Origin: an uncultured Alistipes sp.
GTDB lineage: Bacteria; Bacteroidota; Bacteroidia; Bacteroidales; Rikenellaceae
Assembly: GCA_937899895.1 (NCBI GenBank)
Contig: CALBQR010000002.1
Coordinates: 1-64,000, forward strand
Reading direction: 5' to 3'
Length of the DNA stretch: 64,000 nucleotides
In this document: piece after piece, positions 59,293-64,000 of the stretch
How the letters are laid out: the number at the start of each line of letters is the position of its first letter
Position numbering within the stretch: the first letter of the stretch is position 1
Translations under genes and position numbers: made by a program
Notes under the pieces: model-generated
Seen by the model: the letters and a program-made list of their open reading frames with translations, nothing else
What the model was told of the DNA's origin: nothing
Database searches by the model: none

Positions 59293-62184
59293 ATGTCGCT
59301 CTCGAACAAGCCAATGACGACGTTTCTTGAAGAGGTTGCTGCTGATCTTTATCAGCGGTATGGGCGCGATGTGTCGCGTTTAAGAATCCTATTTCCCAGC
59401 CGCCGAGCGCAACTATTCTTTACCGATGCGTTGAGTCGTCAGACCGATGCTCCGATTTGGCAACCGCAGTTTGAGTCAATCGATCGTATAATGACCTCGA
59501 TAACGGGGCTTGAACACGGTGAGCGAGTGCGACTCATTACCGAATTATATATCGTCTATCGCCAATTTCATCAAGAGGAGAAGTTTGATAAATTCTACTT
59601 TTGGGGCGAGATGTTGCTCTCCGACTTCGACTCGATAGATAAATATCTGATTGATGCCGACATCCTCTTCTCGAATATCTCCGAGCTGAAACAAATCGAA
59701 TCGGATTTGAGCTATATAACCGATCGTCAATGGGAGGTTATTAATCGTTTTTGGAGTGTCCTGAATGATGATAAAAGCCCGTCGGACCATAAAAAACGCT
59801 TCCTGAAAATATGGAAGTCGCTCTGCCCGATATATCATCGTTTCAAAGCTCGCCTGCGTGAATTAGGTATCGCTTATGGCGGAATGATTCAGCGTGAGGC
59901 CGTTGAGCGTATTGCCGAGAGTGATTTTGTGCTTGATGATGGGGGCGCGGGATATGTGATTGCAGGATTTAACGCCCTTTCAACCTGCGAGAAACGATTG
60001 TTCGACTATCTGTCAAAGAATCGGCAGACCGATTTTTATTGGGATTACGATAACTATTATCTGAACGATCAGCAGGAGGCAGGTCTTTTCCTGCGCGAAA
60101 ATCGTTTGCGATATCCCCAACGAGAGCTATTTGCAGCGCAGGTCGATAACTTTACGGCACGCGAAAAGAACCTTACGGCGGTGGCTGCGGCCTCGAATGT
60201 GTTGCAATGTAAATATGTCAATCACCTTTTGCGCGAGATGATTGAACGTGGTGTGCCGATGGATAAACGCACCGCAATTGTTTTGACCGATGAGAACCTC
60301 TTGCAACCGCTTCTCTATTCGATGCCCGAAGGCATAGAATTGAATGTTACAATGGGCCTTCCATTGCGTCAAACGGTGGCCTATTCGCTCGTGGAGCGAT
60401 TGATTGAATTGCAAAGTCGCCGCCGCGAGAGTAGCAATGGCGTCTGGTATCACAATACCGATGTGCTCGGATTGTTGGCACATCCATACCTGAATAATCT
60501 TTTTGCTGATGATGCAAAGAGACTTTCGGCCGAAATACTCAAACGACAGCGTGTCTATGTTCCGCGCGAGGAGTTGGCGGTAATACCTCTGTTGGAGAAA
60601 CTTTTCGCCCCCGTAGCCGAATGGAGTGCGATGTCGGCCTACTTGCTTGATATTATCGCAGAGGCGTCGCGTTCAGCAACGATGAGTGATGATGTGCTGC
60701 GCCGTGAAGCGCAATATCTGGCCGTTGTTGCCGAGAATATAATGCAGCTACGCAACTCGCTCAATCAATGTTCGGTCGAGATAACATTGCCAATATACGC
60801 CTCGTTGCTGCGTCGTCATCTGCAAACGGTGCGTATTCCGTTTGAGGGCGAACCGTTACAGGGGGTGCAGATTATGGGTATCCTCGAAACTCGTAATCTC
60901 GATTTTGATAATGTCATAATCCTCTCGATGAACGATGATAATTTCCCCGGTAGTCGAGCTATTTCGTCGTCGTTTATTCCGTATGGATTGCGTGCAGCTT
61001 ATGGCTTGCCTACGCCCGAACATCACGAGGGTGTATATGCCTACTATTTCTATCGTTTGATTCAGCGCGCGCGTAATATATATATGGTATATTGTTCGCA
61101 AAGCGATGATAAGAGCAATGGCGAGCCGAGCCGATATATTCGTCAGCTTGACTATGAGTCGGGAATGGCGATCCGCAAGGTCGATTTCGGCGTAGATATA
61201 AATCTCGATACGACCTCTTCATTCTCAATTGCCAAGCAGGGCGATGTGCGCAAGAAACTTGAACGATTCCTCGGCGAGGAGCCTTCGGCGTTGTCGCCTA
61301 CGGCTCTTTATCGATATGTTGCCTGCCCGATGCGATTCTACTTTGCATCTGTGGCTCGAATTCGTTGCGAGGAGGAGATCTCGGAGGAGATCGATGCTCC
61401 GATGTTCGGTACGATACTCCATAATGCGATGCAGATTCTCTATGAGCCTCTGCTGTCTGCACAATCGACAGCGGAAGCTATTGCAGCAATTACAACTGAT
61501 CAGATCGAGCGATCGGTAGATCAAGCGATCAACGAGAATTTGTTGCATCGGGAGGGTGCTACGGTCGAAGATTACGGTGGTAACGTCATTCTTATCCGAG
61601 ATATCATTTGTCGATATATCAGCAGTGGGGTATTGACCTACGATGCGGCGCATCCCGATTTCAGGGTTGAGAGTTTGGAACACGAGGTTTCGACTCCATT
61701 TGAGTTTGAGTCGAACGGACGAAAGTTGCGCGTTCTGTTTAAGGGTACGGCCGACCGTATCGACACGCTCGATTCGGGTATTGTTCGCGTTGTCGATTAT
61801 AAGACAGGCGCACCTCATTTGATGTTTGAGGGCGTTGAAAAACTCTTTGCGGGAACAAGCAAACAGCGTCAGTCGAATATCATCCAGACGTTGCTCTATT
61901 CGATGATGATTACTCGCAGTGAGGGGCGTGCCGTAGTGCCTGCACTCTATTATGTGCGCGATTTAGGACGTGAGGATTATTCGCCACAGTTGATTGAGGT
62001 AGTAGGGTCGGGCAAAAATAAGTCGCTCCAAACGGTCGATAACTATGCTGCATACGCCGAAGAGTTCGAGAACCATCTTGCAGCGACGCTTGGCGAAATT
62101 TTTGATTTCGACCGCCCATTTACGCAGTGCGACGATCGTGATGTCTGCAAATATTGCGACTATATCGATATCTGCCGAAGATAA
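59293..62184 (+). CDS. addB: PD-(D/E)xK nuclease of AddB type
   Basis: A 963-residue protein. The N-terminus has the degenerate helicase start ILFPSRRAQLFFTDAL, with no intact Walker A, which is normal for AddB of this phylum. The C-terminus has the nuclease: GTILHNAMQILYEPL and VRVVDYKTGAPHL (catalytic Asp and Lys). An iron-sulfur staple is formed by Cys in RYVACPMRFYF plus CKYCDYIDIC at the end. Together with AddA it would resect double-strand breaks. It is ended by a perfect terminator shared with nqrF. Confidence 0.9.
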   Translation: MSLSNKPMTTFLEEVAADLYQRYGRDVSRLRILFPSRRAQLFFTDALSRQTDAPIWQPQFESIDRIMTSITGLEHGERVRLITELYIVYRQFHQEEKFDKFYFWGEMLLSDFDSIDKYLIDADILFSNISELKQIESDLSYITDRQWEVINRFWSVLNDDKSPSDHKKRFLKIWKSLCPIYHRFKARLRELGIAYGGMIQREAVERIAESDFVLDDGGAGYVIAGFNALSTCEKRLFDYLSKNRQTDFYWDYDNYYLNDQQEAGLFLRENRLRYPQRELFAAQVDNFTAREKNLTAVAAASNVLQCKYVNHLLREMIERGVPMDKRTAIVLTDENLLQPLLYSMPEGIELNVTMGLPLRQTVAYSLVERLIELQSRRRESSNGVWYHNTDVLGLLAHPYLNNLFADDAKRLSAEILKRQRVYVPREELAVIPLLEKLFAPVAEWSAMSAYLLDIIAEASRSATMSDDVLRREAQYLAVVAENIMQLRNSLNQCSVEITLPIYASLLRRHLQTVRIPFEGEPLQGVQIMGILETRNLDFDNVIILSMNDDNFPGSRAISSSFIPYGLRAAYGLPTPEHHEGVYAYYFYRLIQRARNIYMVYCSQSDDKSNGEPSRYIRQLDYESGMAIRKVDFGVDINLDTTSSFSIAKQGDVRKKLERFLGEEPSALSPTALYRYVACPMRFYFASVARIRCEEEISEEIDAPMFGTILHNAMQILYEPLLSAQSTAEAIAAITTDQIERSVDQAINENLLHREGATVEDYGGNVILIRDIICRYISSGVLTYDAAHPDFRVESLEHEVSTPFEFESNGRKLRVLFKGTADRIDTLDSGIVRVVDYKTGAPHLMFEGVEKLFAGTSKQRQSNIIQTLLYSMMITRSEGRAVVPALYYVRDLGREDYSPQLIEVVGSGKNKSLQTVDNYAAYAEEFENHLAATLGEIFDFDRPFTQCDDRDVCKYCDYIDICRR

Positions 62185-62205
62185 TTTTTAAGTTCCATCC
62201 ATAAA

Positions 62206-62242
62206 TGAAAAACCCGTTCTTCACAACGAAGAACGGGTTTTT
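62206..62242. terminator. Bidirectional terminator between addB and nqrF
   Basis: AAAACCCGTTCTTC / GAAGAACGGGTTTT, 14-bp perfect stem, 5-base loop, A-run and T-run on either side. Confidence 0.9.
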
Positions 62243-62264
62243 TCGGATATTATAACTATCGGAC

Positions 62265-63527
62265 TTATGCACCGAAGTTATCGTAAAGGATGTTCTCCTT
62301 GGGAACACCGAGGCTATCAAGCATCTTCTCTACCGATGCAACCATCATCGGGGGACCACACATCAGGTAGATGCAGCTTTCGGGCTCCTCGTGGTTCTTC
62401 AAGTAGTTCTCGAACAGCACGTTGTGAACGAAACCAGCGGTGTACTTCTCGCCAACTGCATCAGCTTCGGGATCGGGACGGTCCAGAGCCAAGTTGAACT
62501 TGAAGTTGGGGAAATCCTTCTCGATACCGCGGAAGTCCTCCATATAGGGAGCCTCCTTCAATGCACGAGCACCATACCAGAACGATACGGGACGCTTGGT
62601 CTTCTCGGTCTTGAATAGGTGCATAATGTGGCTACGCATAGGAGCCATACCGGCACCACCACCGATGAAGATCAGCTCCTGGGTGTCGGGCAGGTTATCG
62701 GGCAGGAAGAACTCGCCATAAGGACCCGAAATGGTTACCTTATCGCCAGCCTTGCGCGAGAACACGTACGACGAGCAAATACCGGGATTAACCTTCATAA
62801 AGCCGCCATTAACGCGATCGAAGGGAGGTGTTGCGATACGGATGTTCAACATAATGATATTACCCTCGGCAGGGTGGTTAGCCATCGAGTATGCGCGGAA
62901 GGTAGGTTCGGGGTTCTTGGTTACCAGATCCCACATATTGAACTTATCCCAGTCGCCACGGAACTGCTCATCAATCACCATATCCGAGAATTTGATCTCG
63001 TCATACTTCGGAATGTCGATCTGAATGTAACCACCGCTGCGGAATTTCAGGTTCTCACCCTCAGGCAGCTTTACAACGAACTCCTTGATGAAGGTCGAGA
63101 TGTTGCGGTTTGAAACAACCTCGCACTCCCACTTCTTCACGCCGAGTACCGATTCGGGCACCTTAATTTTCAGATCGTTCTTCACCTTCACCTGGCAGCC
63201 CAGACGCCAGTGGTCTTTCTGCATCTTGCGGGTGATGAAGCCGGTCTCGGTAGGCAGAATGTCGCCGCCACCCTCGATAACCTGACACTTACACATACCG
63301 CACGAACCACCACCACCGCAAGCCGACGGCAGGAAGATGTTGTTGTTGGCGAGCGTTGCCAGCAGGGTCGAACCACTTGCCGTGGTCAGCACCTTCTCGC
63401 CATCGTTGATATCAATCGTAACATCGCCTGACGATGTCAATTTTGCCTTGGCTACGAGCAGCAAAGCTACGAGCAGCAGCGTTACTACCAGAAAGGCTAC
63501 GATTGCAACTATAATTGTTGTAGTCAT
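62265..63527 (-). CDS. nqrF: Na+-translocating NADH:quinone reductase subunit F
   Basis: A 420-residue subunit that takes electrons from NADH. One N-terminal helix (residues 4-27) anchors it; a [2Fe-2S] ferredoxin domain follows with Cys70, Cys76, Cys79 (SACGGGGSCGMCKC) and Cys111 (RLGCQVKV). The rest is a ferredoxin-reductase FAD/NADH module with RAYSMANHP (FAD), FIGGGAGMAPMRSHI (NADH) and the C-terminal YLMCGPPMM. It is the last gene of the nqr operon, 24 bases after nqrE; the upstream nqrA-D lie outside the window. Confidence 0.97.
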   Translation of the reverse strand: MTTTIIVAIVAFLVVTLLLVALLLVAKAKLTSSGDVTIDINDGEKVLTTASGSTLLATLANNNIFLPSACGGGGSCGMCKCQVIEGGGDILPTETGFITRKMQKDHWRLGCQVKVKNDLKIKVPESVLGVKKWECEVVSNRNISTFIKEFVVKLPEGENLKFRSGGYIQIDIPKYDEIKFSDMVIDEQFRGDWDKFNMWDLVTKNPEPTFRAYSMANHPAEGNIIMLNIRIATPPFDRVNGGFMKVNPGICSSYVFSRKAGDKVTISGPYGEFFLPDNLPDTQELIFIGGGAGMAPMRSHIMHLFKTEKTKRPVSFWYGARALKEAPYMEDFRGIEKDFPNFKFNLALDRPDPEADAVGEKYTAGFVHNVLFENYLKNHEEPESCIYLMCGPPMMVASVEKMLDSLGVPKENILYDNFGA

Positions 63528-63551
63528 CTTGTTACTTCTCTCTTTAATAGG

Positions 63552-64000
63552 TTAGAACTGAATACCCGAGAATATCATAAATGCGATACCCATCAGACCG
63601 GTAATGATGAATGCGATACCGGGACCTTTCAGTGCCTTGGGTATGTTCGAGTAGGTGGTCTTCTCGCGGATAGCGGCCATCATAACGATTGCCAACCACC
63701 AACCAAGACCCGAACCCAAACCGTAAACGATCGACTGCCAGCACGAGGTGATCTCGGCAGCAGCAACCTTCTGCTGCATAAACAGCGAACCACCAAGGAT
63801 TGCGCAGTTCACAGCGATCAGCGGCAGGAAGATACCCAACTGATTGTAGAGTGTGGGCGAGAACTTCTCGACGATCATCTCCACCAACTGCACGAACGAT
63901 GCAATTACAGCAATAAAGATGATGAAGGTCAAGAAACTCAGGTCGACGCCCTCTACAAGTGCGTCAGCTTTCAGTACGTACTCATTCAAGAGGTAGTTCA
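63552..64000 (-). CDS. nqrE: Na+-translocating NADH:quinone reductase subunit E (5' end outside window)
   Basis: About 149 C-terminal residues of a membrane subunit normally near 200 residues long. The frame is open to the right edge. Conserved landmarks are [36 protein letters not shown] (with the membrane Cys that helps hold the iron centre between NqrD and NqrE) and [19 protein letters not shown]. About five membrane helices remain. The Na+-NQR complex pumps sodium while passing electrons from NADH to quinone. Confidence 0.95.
   Translation of the reverse strand, partial: NYLLNEYVLKADALVEGVDLSFLTFIIFIAVIASFVQLVEMIVEKFSPTLYNQLGIFLPLIAVNCAILGGSLFMQQKVAAAEITSCWQSIVYGLGSGLGWWLAIVMMAAIREKTTYSNIPKALKGPGIAFIITGLMGIAFMIFSGIQF

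Noticed and set aside
1..64000. CRISPR arrays, IS elements, phage genes, rRNA
   Set aside because: No regularly spaced repeats, transposase or integrase reading frames, terminal inverted repeats or rRNA sequence were seen; the window looks like stable core chromosome with a few accessory loci.

Overview
The window reads as a chromosomal segment of a member of the Bacteroidota, most likely an anaerobic Bacteroidales species from an Alistipes-like or related gut lineage. The phylum call rests on several signs. The best intergenic promoters fit the TTTG - 19 to 21 bases - TAnnTTTG pattern and not the E. coli -35/-10 pattern. Many genes belong to families typical of the phylum: the DUF5606 protein, the DUF349 protein, the BT_3928-type DoxX protein, a bacterial GH3 protein, an SDR-type threonine dehydrogenase and Na+-NQR. 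Genus level is a guess. No rRNA, phage, insertion sequence or CRISPR array was seen; there is one tRNA, tRNA-Gln(UUG).

Layout. 1-12.7 kb: the 3' end of uvrA, then minus-strand housekeeping groups. These are prmC-recX-M23 peptidase-HAD phosphatase, MerR-NIF3-zinc ribbon protein, and trkA-GH3-deoxynucleoside kinase-rsmF. 12.7-17 kb: two small conserved genes, a tandem pair of MORN-repeat exported proteins, and argS. 17-23.7 kb: a glycan locus. It holds a GH9 hydrolase and a NodB-type deacetylase that are one reading frame apart at an A9 tract, a NamZ/DUF1343 exo-muramidase, a NagX/HGSNAT-like membrane acetyltransferase and a serine hydrolase. 24-28.4 kb: a TlpA-like lipoprotein and an ackA-ptb-buk fermentation operon. 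28.8-38.2 kb: a plus-strand run of DUF349 protein, pyrG, yidC, tmk, a DoxX/MauE protein and glnS. 38-43.4 kb: small envelope genes, threonine dehydrogenase, bacterioferritin, a glycosyltransferase, a TSCPD protein and tRNA-Gln. 43.4-52 kb: glgB, a POT peptide transporter, a PPi-type phosphofructokinase, prs, engB and an M19 dipeptidase. 52-55.2 kb: a compact ABC exporter - HprK-like kinase - SipW-like peptidase operon. 55-64 kb: addA and addB on opposite strands with a GIN-domain gene between them, then nqrF and the 3' part of nqrE, cut by the right edge.

The most interesting items are five. (1) The GH9/deacetylase pair is split exactly at a dnaX-type A AAA AAG slippery heptamer followed directly by a stop codon, so a -1 shift would make one protein of about 828 residues. 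(2) The ABC exporter / HprK-like kinase / Ser-His peptidase operon looks like the tailoring and export part of a peptide natural-product pathway with no precursor beside it. (3) A G8 tract sits inside the promoter spacer of a small lipoprotein gene, a possible length switch. (4) Two copies of a repeated double-hairpin terminator element lie behind unrelated operons. (5) A perfect 8-3-8 palindrome lies just downstream of the DUF349-gene promoter.

All calls come from reading the sequence and from knowledge of the families; no database search was run.
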